A stretch of DNA of 64,000 bases, from the NCBI RefSeq assembly GCF_008831285.2, contig NC_045146.1, positions 14,957,289 through 15,021,288 of the forward strand, in the 5' to 3' direction. The notes below the pieces were generated by a model. The model saw only the letters and a program-made list of their open reading frames with translations. It was not told where the DNA came from and searched no databases. Each line of letters opens with the position of its first letter. The first letter of the stretch is position 1. Positions 48,836-63,300 of this stretch are shown piece by piece. The stretch comes from Nymphaea colorata. Taxonomy: Eukaryota > Streptophyta > Magnoliopsida > Nymphaeales > Nymphaeaceae. The position numbers were made by a program, and so were the translations under genes.

Positions 48836-48866
<31 letters not shown>

Positions 48867-50891
48867 AGATATATATATATATATATATATGAGTTCGATT
48901 AACCCGGGCAAATCAACTCGACCGGTCCACCGATCTGGACCAGATCAGACGGCTGAAATCAAAATCAGGGGTGATGGGCGGGAGAACGGGGGACAAAACG
49001 TTTCATTTTCGAGCCATTTGCCCCCGCCCTCTCTCTCTCCTCCCCCTTTCCTCCTCCGTCTGCAATTCTGAGAAAGTTTTTCAAGTTTTGGAACAATCTT
49101 TCTCTCACATTGGTTTCCTATGCTCTGCGGCGCCATCAACGCACATGACTTTCTTTAGACACATCGAGACCAGGATGTTTGCTGTCTTCATCCCTCTTTC
49201 TACCACAGGGCACAACAAAGAGTGGGCGACCCATTAGTTGAGTCCCAGGTCTAGCAGATTTGTTATTACAATGGTTTATTGCCACCATTCATCGCTACAA
49301 AGTATTTGTGCATATTGTTCATAGTTTTCATTGAAATAAGACGCTTGAAAATCTCGAAGGGAGACCAGAACTTTATATATTATTAGACTATTCGCCCAAA
49401 ATTGTGAATATGTGAACATTTTCTTCGCTGTTTCAAGAGTGACAGAATAGGCATAAAGATTACACTGAGCAACATCATGCATTGGAACGTATCAATCGGT
49501 GGAGCAGGCAACCACCATGGTCCAGGCACATTTCTTCTACTAACCTCCTCGAACTGCAGGCGTTTAATTTGCTGCTGGTTTGCCACATATGTTTGATTCG
49601 ACGGATGCCTCGACGGCCGGCAGGGCGGTCGGACGGCCGATTTGGGATAATGGGTGGTGTTGCAGACGGAGGGAGAAGGGGGAAGAGCCGGGAAGACGGG
49701 AGGCGAAAGGACGAAGAGCGGGAAGGAGAATGAAAGAAGGGGTGGCGGGGCTTTCTGTCCCTTCTATCCCGCCCATTTGAAGGATATTTCATCCCCACCG
49801 TTCGATCTCGGGCTGTTTTGCCGATCGGATGAATTCGAGCCCTTTTATATAAAGTAATTAGGATATACTAAAGACAAAAACAATACCTATTAAAAATCAT
49901 CCTGAAAACTGTTTTTTTATATAACTTAACCTTATTATGGATATAACCTTGGGAGACTTGACAAGGAACATGTATTAAATCAGTTTTTTTTTTTTTTTTT
50001 TACTTTAATCATGTTGTTTAATAATAAGAAAAATGAATGTCTCTTATAGCATAAAAAATTTTGATAATAGAAACATCAATTTTTCTTTACGGAAATAACT
50101 TGAATTAAAACATGATTTACGTTGAATTACTATTTACAGACACATTACCATGCTCATATTTTGTTTATAATGTTTTTTCAACACAAAATTATGATGTTTG
50201 TGTTTTCTTATGTTAGTGGTCTCGTATTTACACAATATTTGTGTGTAATTGTGTGTGTGAACGCGCACACACATATTATGTGGGGTTAGACAATATTATT
50301 TACCGGCTTGATGCATTTTCCATTCAATTCGAATCGATGATACCTTTATTATGTTCTATACGATGAAACATAATAGATTTAATTACTTATTTTGACACGT
50401 TTATGTGTTTTTTGAGTGAAGAAACACGAAAAGCCAACAACTTTGTGGGCAAAAGTTCATGGCAAACATTTCAAGAAAATATATGCTAAAGTAGTCTTGT
50501 CAAATAACATAAAAAGGTACACCTAAAGGTTCGGATGAGGAAAAAAACATGTTTTTTGTATTTTTGTTGTGGAGTTTAATTTAATTAAAAGCGGAATAAA
50601 CTACAGTAAAAGAGCAGGTGGTTGGAAAAAAAACTCCAGATTAATGCATTTTCTCCCCTCTAATGCACATATTAATGCAAATTATGTTTTTTTTCCTTTT
50701 TTTTAAAAAAAAAAAAAAGGAATGGGTAAAGTGGACGCGGATCTGAAGACGTGGGCCTACCCGGGTCCGAACAGAAACTCGTTCTTTCGGAACGCACACG
50801 TGTAGATTTGCACTTTAATGACTTCTGCTCCGGTGGAAGGAGGTGGGACCGGGGCTGCAGCAGGCGGGCCCCACAGTAAATCTGAAAGACA

Positions 50892-50926
50892 CCATCCATC
50901 CATCCATCCGGTGGATGGATGGATGG
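50892..50926. repeat. CCATCC / GGATGG palindrome
   Basis: Four and a half CCAT units run directly into the complementary GGTGGATGGATGGATGG, giving a 17-bp-arm hairpin with almost no loop. Confidence 0.8.
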
Positions 50927-50996
50927 CTGCGGGATGATGGACGGAGGGGACGATGTCGGGAACATATTCCCCTCCACCACCATCCTCCCCTCCTTT

Positions 50997-51032
<36 letters not shown>

Positions 51033-51528
51033 ATACCGCGTGATTTCTACGCATTTCCCCATCCTCTCAGCCTCCATCACATGCGCATGCCTCCGTCCCA
51101 TCCATCCATGCATCATGAACATCATCATGGTGATGGTGATGACCGACCAGCGACACCTCGAGCGGGGCCCGCAGGGACGCTGCTCAGCCATTGGCCTACC
51201 GACTCGTCCCCTTGTCATTGTGGGCCCCACTCCTTCCCGGCCCGGATGATTGTCCACTTCCTAACTGCCATCAATGAACCGGTGAGGAAGCCTTTTTTTC
51301 CTCTTTATTTTTTTATTTGTATATTTTATTGTTGCACTTGCTTCCACAGGGCCGGATGGGTTGCCCTTCCAGCGGCCCACCACTTTAATGTTTCCTTTTT
51401 TTTATTTAAATATTCACATCAACTGAATCTTTAGCTTGTTCACCTCCAGTACAGTAAATAGTAAGAAGATTCCGGAAGCCGGTTTTAGGAGGTTTGAATT
51501 TCTTTAAATATGAACTCATGAAATTAAC

Positions 51529-51560
<32 letters not shown>

Positions 51561-54086
51561 CGTGTGTGTGTGTGCAGAGCCTCAACAAAGGGTTACATAT
51601 CTTAACCAGGATTCACCTCCAAAAGGACACTTAATGGTGTCATTCAAGCATATCCCCAAGTTGTTCTTCAAAAATTTGACCTTACTATTAGATTTCAATT
51701 GTGGACAAAAAGTCTTCTGGTATGTAGATCAGATTTTATAACCAACAAAGCTAGAATCGTTTGATTTTAAGACGTTATAAAATGTAATTATGTTCTCATG
51801 ATTTTTAGACTTTTACGTATTACATTTAAAGTTTTTTTTTTTTAAGAATGAAAAAATATCCTATTGCGTCATGACAGTAGATAAAGCAGATGGTACTAAA
51901 AATTGTTCCAAGTTCGAGAGTGAGTAGTTAATCGAGGAGTGTTATGTTAAGTACTGCTCGTATTTAACTAATAAGAAATTTGAAAGGAACAGTAAGTAAG
52001 CAAATTTTCAAATAATTTTACAGTAGAGAAATGGAGGAATCAACGACAGATTTCCTGCGTTTTTCTACCATGATCCGGACCTGACCCATTGCCAGCAATA
52101 ATCTGGCCTTGGCTTTTAATATTAACAGCCCATCTTACTCCTTGGTTTATATCTTTCCATATAGCAAACTCCAGTCCGCATTTCTCGGGTCCATGTATTC
52201 AATTTATAGCAATGAAATTCAAGAAAAAATGAAACTGTGACGCCTTTTCTTAATAAAAAGTATGGCGTATGACAAAAAATTTGCGGTTGATGGACCAAAC
52301 ATTTGCACGTAGAATTGTTCAGCCACTATCATTTTTCTCATGAAAGATCAGGTAAGAGTACCCTCGTCCGAGTCTACAATCAAAAGCTCTTAAATAGGCT
52401 CAGCACTGGACCATCTGATTTTACCGGATTAATATTGTGAAAAATTAATGGCAATGACACACAGACACATATAAAAATTCATTTTACCAATACTTATCAT
52501 ATGAAAACACTGAGGCACATATAAAATATATATTAGCCAGAACATTTTGTAGACATTGAACATTGTAAGTATATGAAGTGATGAAATAAACCTTAATGAG
52601 TTTTCACCAAATTTCATCTTGAAAATCACCAGGTAAATAGTAATCACGAGAAAGATAGAGAGAGCAGTTGACTGGCAAACACTGGCATTTACTATTCTGA
52701 TGTGATTTGGCTGGACCAGCTTGCTTTCATGGTGCAGTGGTCCTCTCTCTCTCGCTCTCGAAGGCCACACATACTCCACAGTCAGGTCCCCTCCCGAGAA
52801 CTTTGTTACATAGTGGAGGTCCCTGCAGCTGTCCCATCCCCCTTCTTCTCTCTTTTCTTTTCCCTTAATGCTGTTGCTGGACATGGAAGATCACAGCTCC
52901 CAAGGAAAGGAGAGCTCCTGCCTCTGTTGCGTTTGCCCTCGCAGGGCTAAACGCTACAAGCAGATCGAGTCTGTGGTGACGGCAGAATATTCAATGTTAT
53001 GTTTAATTCATTGTTCTTTTTCTCCCTTTTCTTTCTCTTTGATCTTTACCGTACTTCATTCGAATCGACCTTGTGTATACGTCAGGTCTAACTGGTAGTC
53101 TATATCAGAAGATCATGTAGCCATGCATGGCAGACAAAAGAAAGCCAATTAACCCGTCGAGCTTGTCATCTTCAAATATAGCTTCCAGTCTTTAAACTAA
53201 TCCGTTTCCAGGACTATATAACAATTTATAAGCTAAAGAAGGCAGGCCAGAAGCTGATTGCTTTCCACTGAGAAATGCACCTATTGGATCTAAGAAGCAG
53301 CACTCTCCAATAGGAAAACCATCTTGCATGGAAATTCGAGGCTGAATTTGATTTTCTGAACATGCGCAATGCTGGTTCTATATATTTTTCTTAGACAAGT
53401 GGTGTTTGGCAGATCCTACATGTTCATGAATTATACCAACGCAGTCTAGTAAGATCAGCACCTGTGAGGAGGTTCCAACATAAGCCTGATTCTTTCACTC
53501 TGTGCATCAGTTCATGCAAACTGCAACAATTACGATTCACGTGCAAGCCTATGATTCCACAGCCTCTACTCTCTCTTCTAATCACTTGTTGGGAGAGATC
53601 TTATTTGTAGCTGGAACTTGCTACGATTAGGTCCATGTTCTTAAGATCTTAATTGGGATGCAAATAAAGGTTTCTATTCTCAATTATACAAAAAAGAAAA
53701 GCATTTTATAATAGCTTATCCTTATCAAACTGCCACAGTTGAGATTATCTTTCTGATCTTATGTATTGGTTTCCTCTTCCTCATTTGTATATCTTTATCA
53801 CGATCACAAGCAATATTGTCAGTGAAATCTGGCCTGGATTATCATTATATCTGATTAGTTAAGAGCCTTAACTAAACATGCAAAGTCCCCATTAGTAGAG
53901 TACTAGCTCAAAGTTTTGTACCGGCCAGCAAGTGACGGAGTTTCTCAACTCATGAGGATCCAGATCCTTGTGCAAAAATTGGGAAAAAAAAATCTAAAGA
54001 ATTAAAGATGTGAGGTCATGCGATCCATTTTGATGCTTTTATCATACATTAGGCTGATAAGTAAACAAACCAAACACTAACTATTA

Positions 54087-54220
54087 GGGGCTATCTGCAA
54101 TCTGTCTCAAAATTGGAGTAAATTTATTAAACACTGCAACAAGCAACAAGTGTCTCACGAGCTTAAGGTAGATTCATGAAACACTCGTATCGTATCATGT
54201 TGGTAATGTCAAATAGCCCC
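54087..54220. mobile_element. MITE, same family as 46564
   Basis: The left end GGGGCTATCTGCA and right end (other strand) GGGGCTATTTGACATTACC are inverted. The interior shares GATTCATGAAACACT and TTTATTAAACACT motifs with the 46564 element. Non-coding, 134 bp. Confidence 0.5.
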
Positions 54221-54746
54221 TCGACTCGATGGTGAGGCATCACGTGTGTGGGTCATTTATTTGAGTATTTTGCTTGTGTGCCCACTGAATAAATAGAGTT
54301 ATAAATGACACCTTTACCGATGTTCTTTGACAAGACAAACGTGCAACTTCTATTCTTCAATAATCCACATCACTTCTGCCCTGCCTCAAGACCTTTAGGT
54401 TTGTGGATGTGATGCCCAAGAGATTTAAACTTTCTATATGAAACAGTAGAATGACAGGATAATACAATACGGCATAGTTATCATAGTACTACAGGAACAG
54501 GAAATATACTTCCTATCTTCGTAAAATCTATAAGGTGGGCAGGCTTTGCTGTATTGCCTAAACCTTCAGCTATATTAATCAGTAAATCATCATCCAAGTC
54601 TTTCCTTGGCTTTCTCATTTCAATCTTGTACAGTTATGACGTCTAACAATCTTCTGCGTTTTTATCACAGCACATCCTTGCTTTCTTTCAGCATATTGTT
54701 GCTTACTCTCTCCCTCAAATTGGTACCTATAAGTCACTGATATGCT

Positions 54747-54780
<34 letters not shown>

Positions 54781-56522
54781 ATTGATCTGATCAGCCAATC
54801 ATTGAGTCCAGGTCTCTAATTAATTTGTCAATCGAAACTATCCCTCTCCCGAATTATTGTAAATTGGTGCACTACTATGTCAAGCTCTCCTTCTCCCTCC
54901 CAAAATGTGATTATTTGTCTGGTGTACAATGCAATTTAAAAGGTTGAGGTATATATTTGGTTAGTCGGTGTGTCATTACGGTAAAGAGGAAGAAAACTCA
55001 TATAATCTATCTTGGGGCTGTGAGAAAGTTCAAAAACTTACTAGCACCATCCTTCCTTCCCCAGTGGTGTCATATCCTTCATTTGCACGTGATCATCTCT
55101 TCGGTCCGGTATATATTCGGAGATCAAAGCGACGGTGTTTTTTGTGGCGAACTTGGCTCTATTGCTTTTGGCGATAGATTTGGATTATGAGGAATCATGT
55201 ATTCTTTTCACTGGATGTTTATGATTTTGAGGTCTCCCTCTTTAATCTCTCTCTCTCTCTCTCGTACACACGCACATTACCGGCTTTTTCCTCGAGTCTC
55301 CTCACGAAATGTTCGTTATCTGCTAACGAATAAACCAGATAATCAATAGCATTAAAAATTACCAGAGCGAATTCATTTCAGAAGTTCACATTCACACATT
55401 AGATAAGCATCTGAATTCTGGCTTTAAGATTTCCAGTCAGAATTGATATCAGTTCTTTTTCATCCAAATGAGAACCCAAACATCCCTTTATTTGGATCCA
55501 AGTCTGAATCTGGACAGTCGATGATGAAACGGATCGAATCCGATCGACCGCTGAGAACCTTGCACTTGACAAGGGGATGGGGAGCTGCAATGTCCAAGTT
55601 AAACCAAACTGGCATTGGATTCGAGTGTGAGCGACAGCTTTATTAATTTTTGGACAGTTTTTTTAAGTTATTAAATGGGACGCTGTTAATTTTAATTAAA
55701 GTTTTTTTAATAGGGAAATTTTCATTCCAGACCTTGTTTTTACTAATAATTTCGAAAGGAGATTCTTAATAACAAGCACACGTTACATAAGAACTGCCAA
55801 ATAAGGACTTGAAGCGAACTTGCGTTAACCTAATGAATGCAAAAGACAGCTAAAACACTAGCAACGTAATTTACGAAAGACAATTTGCTCATAATATTTT
55901 TCGTTTCTCAAGCTGATAGGTTTTAATTTCATGCTCTTGTTCAATAGTTTCATTGAATTTTGATCTTTATTAAGAAAATCGAAAACAACTTCTTTGTCTT
56001 TTGAAATTATATATAGGAAAAAAGTTTATCTCAAACATAAAATCCCTTTTCAATGTCTCTCCCATGAAGTGGAGCTGATCGAACCAACGGCTACCTGTAG
56101 TCCCTCTCGGATGTATAAAACGCGGGCTGACTTAATTTTTATGCAATTGCAATACCTTAAACGATGTTAATGAAAGTTATACCTATATATGTTAACATAT
56201 ATTAAGAGAACTCGAAGAAAAAAAGGATGTTGGCAGACTGTTTTTCGTGATCCATATTTATATGCAATTTATAGGATTGCAGTTTTCTTGAATTTCTTTT
56301 GGCCCGGTTTGGATTCTGAAATTGAAGTATAATTCGCACAACACACGGTCGAATGCGTTTTTCTTTTTAATTGTTACTACGCTAATACCAAAGTTAGAGG
56401 ATTTTGCTGACATTTCCGCTGAACATCTTTTACAATTTGTTTGCTAGAATAAATAATTTGCATTTTTAACTTCTTTTCAATTCACGAAAGAAATTTTCTG
56501 GCTTTTTGGCTCTGGCATTTAT

Positions 56523-56524
<2 letters not shown>

Positions 56525-56565
<41 letters not shown>
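56525..56565 (+). repeat. CT microsatellite upstream of the arabinosyltransferase gene
   Basis: A (CT)20 run about 190 bp before the ATG, probably at or near the transcription start. CT-rich patches are common plant core-promoter or leader elements. Confidence 0.85.
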
Positions 56566-56568
<3 letters not shown>

Positions 56569-56754
56569 GAAGGGTTTCTGATCCTACCAACAATCGGCAG
56601 ATTGGTGAGAGATCCCTTTCTCTCCGCCAAAACCCTTTAGGTTGGACACCCAACATCCCCTTTTGCCATTCTGCATCTTTCCTGATCATTCAAGAAGGGA
56701 AGTGTGGTTTTTGCCCCCTTGACCATCGCCTGAGATCGGGAGGAAACTGATGCT

Positions 56755-58432
56755 ATGAAAGGGCGGCGAGAAGCGATTTTGTCGAAAGGCCAGTCGATTC
56801 GAGGGTCGAGAATCTTCATAGGTATTGGAATCGGCATTCTCATTGGCTCCTTCTTCGCCTTCTTTTACCCCAGTGGCTTCATCCGTCGCCCACCACACAA
56901 TGAAGAACTGCTCGATATATCCAATTTTGAGGTACCCCTCTTTACAATTTCTGCGCAATGAAACGAAAAGGCCCCATAATCTTCAATTTCTTTCTCTTGA
57001 AGTTCTTAGTTTGCTATTTCTTGAGTAGTTAAGAAGCTTATTCGGCATGTGTAGCTGAAAATCTGATATTTCATTTGTTGTTGATCTAATAAAAATGTGC
57101 GAATAATGAGTACGAAATATCGACAACTTTGAAGATCTTCAGATGTTAAGATTATGAAAATTATGCCTAAAGGGTATTTTCTATGTTTTAGTTTAGTGGG
57201 TTATGAAGGTTCTTGAAATAATTTTTTTACTAGCTGCAAATCCTTAGCTAGGATGGATATTTGGACATAGAGTTCAGGGATTGAGTGGCTCGTTTGTTTT
57301 CTTGATCTATTAGGTCAGTTCGATTAACTGTGCAACTCCAGAACAAATTAGCTCGTTGGGCTCCGAGGTGATTTCTTTGTCGAAGAAGAACGAGGAATTG
57401 GAGCGACAGATCAGGGAGTTGAACTTGACACTTCAGATTGCAGAAAAGGCAATGGAACTTGCTGAGGAACGATTCCTTGCATCGGGGAAGCAGCAGAAAG
57501 CCGGCAATGTCGGTACTGTTAAGAGCGTGAGGACGAATCCGACCATTGTTGCGGATCCGGCCGTCAATCCGAGGCTGCAGAAGGTCCTTGAGGAAGTGGC
57601 TGTTAACAAAGAGATTATTGTTGCTGTTGCTAACATCAATGTTAAGGACATGCTGGAGGTTTGGTTCGGGAGCATCAAGCACGTGGGGATCCCCAACTAT
57701 TTGGTTGTGGCGCTAGATGATGCCACTGTGAGCTTCTGCAAGCGAAAGGGTGTTCCAGTTTACAGGAGGAACCCAGATGAAGGTGTCGATTCTGTTGCCA
57801 AGAACGGAGACAACCATGCAATTTCAGGCTTGAAATTTCGAATTCTGAGGGAATTCTTGCAGCTTGGCTACAGTGTTCTTCTCTCTGACGTTGACATTGT
57901 CTATCTGCAAAACCCATTTGATCATCTATACAGAGATTGTGATGTAGAATCCATGACCGATGGCCATGACAATTCGACCGCCTATGGGTATAATGATGTT
58001 TCTGATGAGCCTACAATGGGGTGGGCTCGCTATGCTCACACTATGCGCATATGGGTTTACAACTCTGGTTTCTTCTACATCAGACCTACCATTCCATCAA
58101 TTGAGCTTCTGGATCGTGTTGCGCACAGGCTTGCTACAAAAAAGGGTCTGTGGGATCAAGCAGTCTTCAATGAGGAGCTCTGCTTCCCTTCTCACCCTGG
58201 ATATGATGGCCTCCATGCATCAAGGAGAACCATGGATTTCTATAAATTCATGAACAGCAAAGTTTTGTTCAAGAGTGTCAGAAAGGACCCCAACTTGGCC
58301 AAGTTAAAGCCTGTGATTGTTCATATAAACTATCATCCTGATAAGCTTCCTAGAATGAAAGCAGTTGTAGAGTATTATGTGGACGGGAAGCAAGATGCAT
58401 TACGGAACTTTCCTGATGGTTCTGACTGGTGA
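56755..58432 (+). CDS. Arabinosyltransferase RRA-like (GT77 family)
   Basis: Two exons, 56755-56931 and 57314-58432, join at a phase-0 intron (NFE | VSSIN) to 431 residues, matching RRA proteins (about 430). Residues about 18-42 ([20 protein letters not shown]) form a single signal anchor, typical of type II Golgi proteins. A coiled coil follows (about residues 74-115, [20 protein letters not shown]). The nucleotide-diphospho-sugar transferase domain begins near [23 protein letters not shown] of [14 protein letters not shown] (about residue 251) is the metal/UDP-sugar DxD motif; [11 protein letters not shown] and [12 protein letters not shown] are also diagnostic. RRA enzymes add an arabinofuranose to hydroxyproline-linked arabinosides of cell-wall extensins in the Golgi. 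All motifs are intact. RRA1, 2 and 3 cannot be told apart here. Confidence 0.95.
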
Positions 58433-60386
58433 AAACTATAAGACAGATGGCGAATGAATTCTTGCTTGGGAATCCTTAGCTCGACGATCATGTAGGGACG
58501 GAGAATGTGGTAAGCTGATTGCATAGAATGTATTAATTCAATATGGTTCTACAGCTGAATTTCCAAATCAGTTGTACTTCTCTTGATTAATCGGTGTACT
58601 ATATTTTCTTCTTTTTCTGTGGAAAATGAGTGCTCCTGGTACACCCTAATTTGATCCCATTCTTTATATCCAGCGACTTGAGCACCCGCAACCCTGCGAC
58701 TCATCAAAATGCACACTACTGGCAATAAGCCTGGGACTGACGAAACTCTGCGTTTAATTTCAGTTGTGTGAATCAAAGTGTAGGGATATGATCATTCGGG
58801 TATTCTGGATAGCAACTCTGGTTTTACGACTACTTATACCTTGGAGAATCCCATCTCAAGCATACTGTCAGTGGTGTGGAACTAGTTTTCTCTTTTTTCC
58901 TCTTGAATGTTTGTATATTATTATGACTTAGAAAAACAGTGGCGGAACACCAACATGGCCGCTCAACTACAGCACTCTCCTGTGAGAACAAAAATGGTAG
59001 TCAGGCCTCTGTGATGAGATGGTTCTGGTAGCCGTAGGTATAGACAGTTAATTGGTGACCCTTGAAAGGTTCACGTGGTCCAAAGTTTTTGTATTCGGAC
59101 TTCACCTAGGACTACCAAGCTGTAGATGTGTTCAAGAAGAACGTTTGGATACACCACCTTCGTAAATAGAGTCGCCAAACTACGCCAGCTCAAAAAGCAA
59201 GGAACATTTTGTGGAATAGCCAGGCAGTATTTCTCGAACTTTATCTTGCCGATCAAAAACGAACATTCATTTCTGTTGAGGGCTGAAAGTTGCGAGCCTT
59301 AAATTCACTTGCAAGTGATGCTCATCAAGAGACACCTTGCAAATCGGCTACGTTTCAAGCCTTCAAGTGCTTTGGAGGCCAGTTATTGGATAATTCAAGA
59401 TTTTGAAGGATCGCCTGTGAAGGGTAGGGGGCACAAGATCAGCCTTGTTAGAGCTTTAACAAGTTTTCGACCGAATGGACAGGCTTGACAGTTAACCAAT
59501 TCGAGCATCTATCGATATCGAGATTAGCTTTACCCAAATGGACTTGCTTGAACACGACGCGCAAGTCTACCTAGAGCGTACTCACCTCATTGTGCAACCA
59601 TAATGTCTAATATGTGTGTGTGTGTGTGTGCGAGAAGAGAGAGAGAGAACAAACACAATTTAACTTTGATTAAGAAACGGTTTACGTTTCAAGATTATTA
59701 AGATTTAAGAAACAAGCTCAAAACATCTGCAACTGATCCGATCAGCGCACCATTTACTATTGAAAGGCACTGATAACAACCGAGCACCCTATTTCACTGC
59801 TCTCCAGACGTCTACGCAGCAGCCCAGAAGAGTCTTCGCATTTGATTAAGGTCATTTCGTTGCTAGACCATCAAATGCAGCAAGCCATCCAGCACTTTAC
59901 GTTATTTCCCTTTCCATCTCCCCACGTTCTGATGTTTTCAATTTCTCATCACAATCTCATCCTTCATGGAGTCTGACAGCCAGCGCGTCCTAGCAGTGGA
60001 TTCTCAAATTGGAGGGAAAGAATGCTTGTGAGCTTCCATTAACCAATAAATAGTGGCCCTTCATAAACATCTGAATCTATCTTCAGATTCTTGCTGTATC
60101 CACGATTCAGCTGGCAGCAGTGCATATTATCTAACATAAACCAATGCATGTTCCTGCAGTGGTTTTTCTCAAGCAGACACCAAACGCTTCGCTTCATGCA
60201 TGAAGAGACAAGTATGTCCAGTCAATACTCCGCAGCTTCCCCAGCCAATTCATTTCACGTGATGATTCTCAATTCCTTAAGGAACGGCATAACCAAACAC
60301 GTCAATTTAGAAGGACACAAATTCTACTAATTTACAGAGCCATTAATATTGTTATAAGATAAAGATAATCTGACGAGCAGCTAACC
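58433..60386. other. Intergenic between convergent genes, no gene seen
   Basis: It starts with the 3' UTR of the arabinosyltransferase gene and ends with the 3' UTR of the bZIP gene, which runs toward it. A GT/GA repeat lies near 59612-59648. No domain-bearing frame. Confidence 0.5.
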
Positions 60387-63300
60387 TCAATTTTTTCTGG
60401 ATTCGACCTTCCCATTGGTGCTAAAAAATTTGTTATTTTTGGGACCAGAAATCAAACTGCTGCCCCTTGATAAGTCACGCGGGTGTCCATTTCCTTCGTT
60501 GCTAATAGCAGAATAAGTTACTGTATCTGCATTTTCTTGATCTAACATAGATAGTGCTTCAGGTCCATAATACCGAGACAGTTGTTCCTGTCACAGAAAG
60601 CAAAAAAATAAAAAACCCTTGCAATAAGCATTTCAAGGTCACCAAGATAGTCATACTTCCAATTCTAATTCAACAGATAGGACAGCATATCATCAACTTT
60701 TAGTATACGGGATTTTACAGATTGTCCCCACTATGTGGTAGGATACTAGGACTAACCAATAACCATAAGGAGCTGCCACAATAAATCTAGAGACCGAAAC
60801 TTTCTCTTTCAACCACGGTACATGGAGGCCTGAGGCTCATCCATCTCCAAATTTCCAAATGTTGAAAGGAATACCATCAAGCATTCTCAGATTTGTATAA
60901 TTAAGAACATTACTCGATGGAGTGCACACACATGGAGACATCAGTTCATGCATGGACAAGAATTCCTAGAACTATGGAATCTGGGCTCCAGGGAAAATAA
61001 CCATGATCATTCTTGATGAAGATTTAGACACGATGTCTTCTAGGTAATTTATGAACCATAAGAGCCAAAAAGACCAAGTGACGGATGAACACATAAATGA
61101 ATATTCAAGATTCCCTTTACATTGTACCAAGTTTTCCCCTCTCCTTTTCTCTTTATGCAAGCAGGACATGTAGACCTGAAGGAAATCAGCAATGAATCCA
61201 CCAGGACCACCACCAGTATGGTGTGGATGACAATGGTGGTGACATGATGATAACAATGCGACTTCTGCCAGTCATGATACTGATGATACTAATGATATAT
61301 TAGCAAGAATATGATAATGATGTGTGTGGTTATCAATATGGACATGACAACAGCAATGATAGGTTTGATATCTGTGTACATTTGCAACTTGTGACTCTGT
61401 GTGCAGCTTGCATGATTGTATTCATGTGTCTATGCTTGTCTTAAAGAGACGTGAGAAAGAGAAAGGAGAATTAATATGACAGCCATTAAACACCCTCAAT
61501 TGCCAGGCACTAAGCTTTGTTTTGAAGAACATGTGAAAAGCATATCTCATAATTTGATTTTGTAAAAGGCCTAATACTCAAAATAGCATCCAAACAGGGC
61601 CATTGTCAAAACTTATATTCATCAGCACAGTTATTATTCACTGTCTATGTTATCCAACTCAGACTCACGATGCCCCCAATAATTTGACAAGTAGCAAATA
61701 TAGAAAATACATATCTCCAAACCTCTACTTTAGGAAAAGAAATTGGTTCTAAAGTGTATGATCCAATGTAAACAAGACCAACCAGAATAACAACCAAAAG
61801 CCAAATTGCTTTCCTACTGGAGTGGAAGTACATGATCACATGATCCTGCTGCAAATCATGGCTAAACCCATCATGATTGACTGCTTACTTGAACTATGAA
61901 TAAATAAACAGTAGAGCATGCATAAGCAAATCTAAACTATTCAGAAACAAGGACAAACAGTCTCACCAATATTGATGCATTTTCAGATGTAAGCTTCTCA
62001 CACTCATCAGAAAGTTGCTGGAGTTCAGTTCGGAGATTTTGATTCTCAGTGTTCAGTAGCTCCACCTTTGCTGCTAGTTCTTCGCACTCTGCCTGCACAG
62101 AATATGGCTTCGTAATGTTAGGTAATATAAAGATGGGCACGTATTTCTTATAACATGAGAAACCATGTATCTGGTAATGAAAAAGGTTGCATAAAATCTT
62201 GAAGGGCTTTCACAGTGCTAGAAATTCATGTGTGAAAGAGAGAGATTGAAAGAGAGACAGAGTTCGTTTATTGCTTTTGTATCTAAAAAAAAACCTGGAC
62301 TTCTTTCCAACACTAGAGAAGGAAGCACAATGTGCCGCTAACTACAAATAGCAAGCATTAAAAATGAACTCCTCAAATAAAGCTCTTAGCAAATATACTT
62401 CCAGAAAGGAAAAAAAAACATCTTAAGAATATAAATACAAGTGAAACATATATAATTTCCAACATACTTGTTTACGAAGCCTTGATCTTCTTGCAGATTC
62501 ACGATTAGATTGCTTTCTCCTTTGCCTCTTCAATTCACGTTCATCCTGTTAATTTTTAAGAATCAGCTGGTAGCAAAATTACAAGATCAAGTGGAAATTA
62601 TATAGTTATTGGGCATACATTATTCAACAAACAACGATTATATGGTAAAATCCGAGCAACATAAGCAATAAATTTGCCAAAAGTGAACACCTGTATCCAG
62701 AGATCGGAAGGAACCCCTTCTCGTGCAATTATTGGTGCTGGCACAATTGCCGGTGGAACACCAGCTGCAGCAGATCTTGCTTTCACATTTACTGCTCCAG
62801 CTGGAGATGCATTCCATAGATCCATCCCTATATTAAGATTGGTTGTTGGTCCAGCAGGGTTTCCTGGTACAGTTGCAGGAGGAACTGCTGTTGTTTGACC
62901 CTGACCAGTTAAACATGATTCTCCAGTTCGGCTAATGTATTGTGCAGCACTGTTTAGCTGAGCATTTGCTCCTGAAGTAGATTTAAAGCAATAAACCTTC
63001 CATGTCTATTGGAACTATGCATTTGAAATATAGATACACCATCGATGATATTCAAGAGAGTATTAGCATACCATCTACTATCATCTGGTCAAAAGCTCTT
63101 CTCCTTATTTCCTGCAACACGTAAAATAGAGGAAGTAGGTAAGATCCTCAAATCTCTCAAATAAAAGATAAAGCTCGAACAAAGTTGTTTCACAATTAAG
63201 AATGTCTAAAACTTGGAACCAAATCCGAATATGCACTAATTTCCTTCACCTTGAGTGGAAAAGATTATGAAAGGAAAAATCTAACTGCAGGAAATACTGA

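Larger units (their letters stand above)
40264..56754. other. GRAS promoter and a 16-kb gene-poor spacer
   Basis: 40264-40500 is GRAS upstream sequence with a CT run at 40420-40443 and GATGATGATG near 40490. A GGTGCC x4 run lies near 41000. Further right are a SINE-like element (45738-45900), two related MITEs (46564-46723 and 54087-54220), an LTR motif (47031), CT/AT/GT microsatellites and a CCATCC palindrome at 50892-50926. Open frames up to 171 residues are low-complexity or repeat-derived with no domain. A short Cys-rich frame at 52868 is discussed under findings. Confidence 0.5.
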
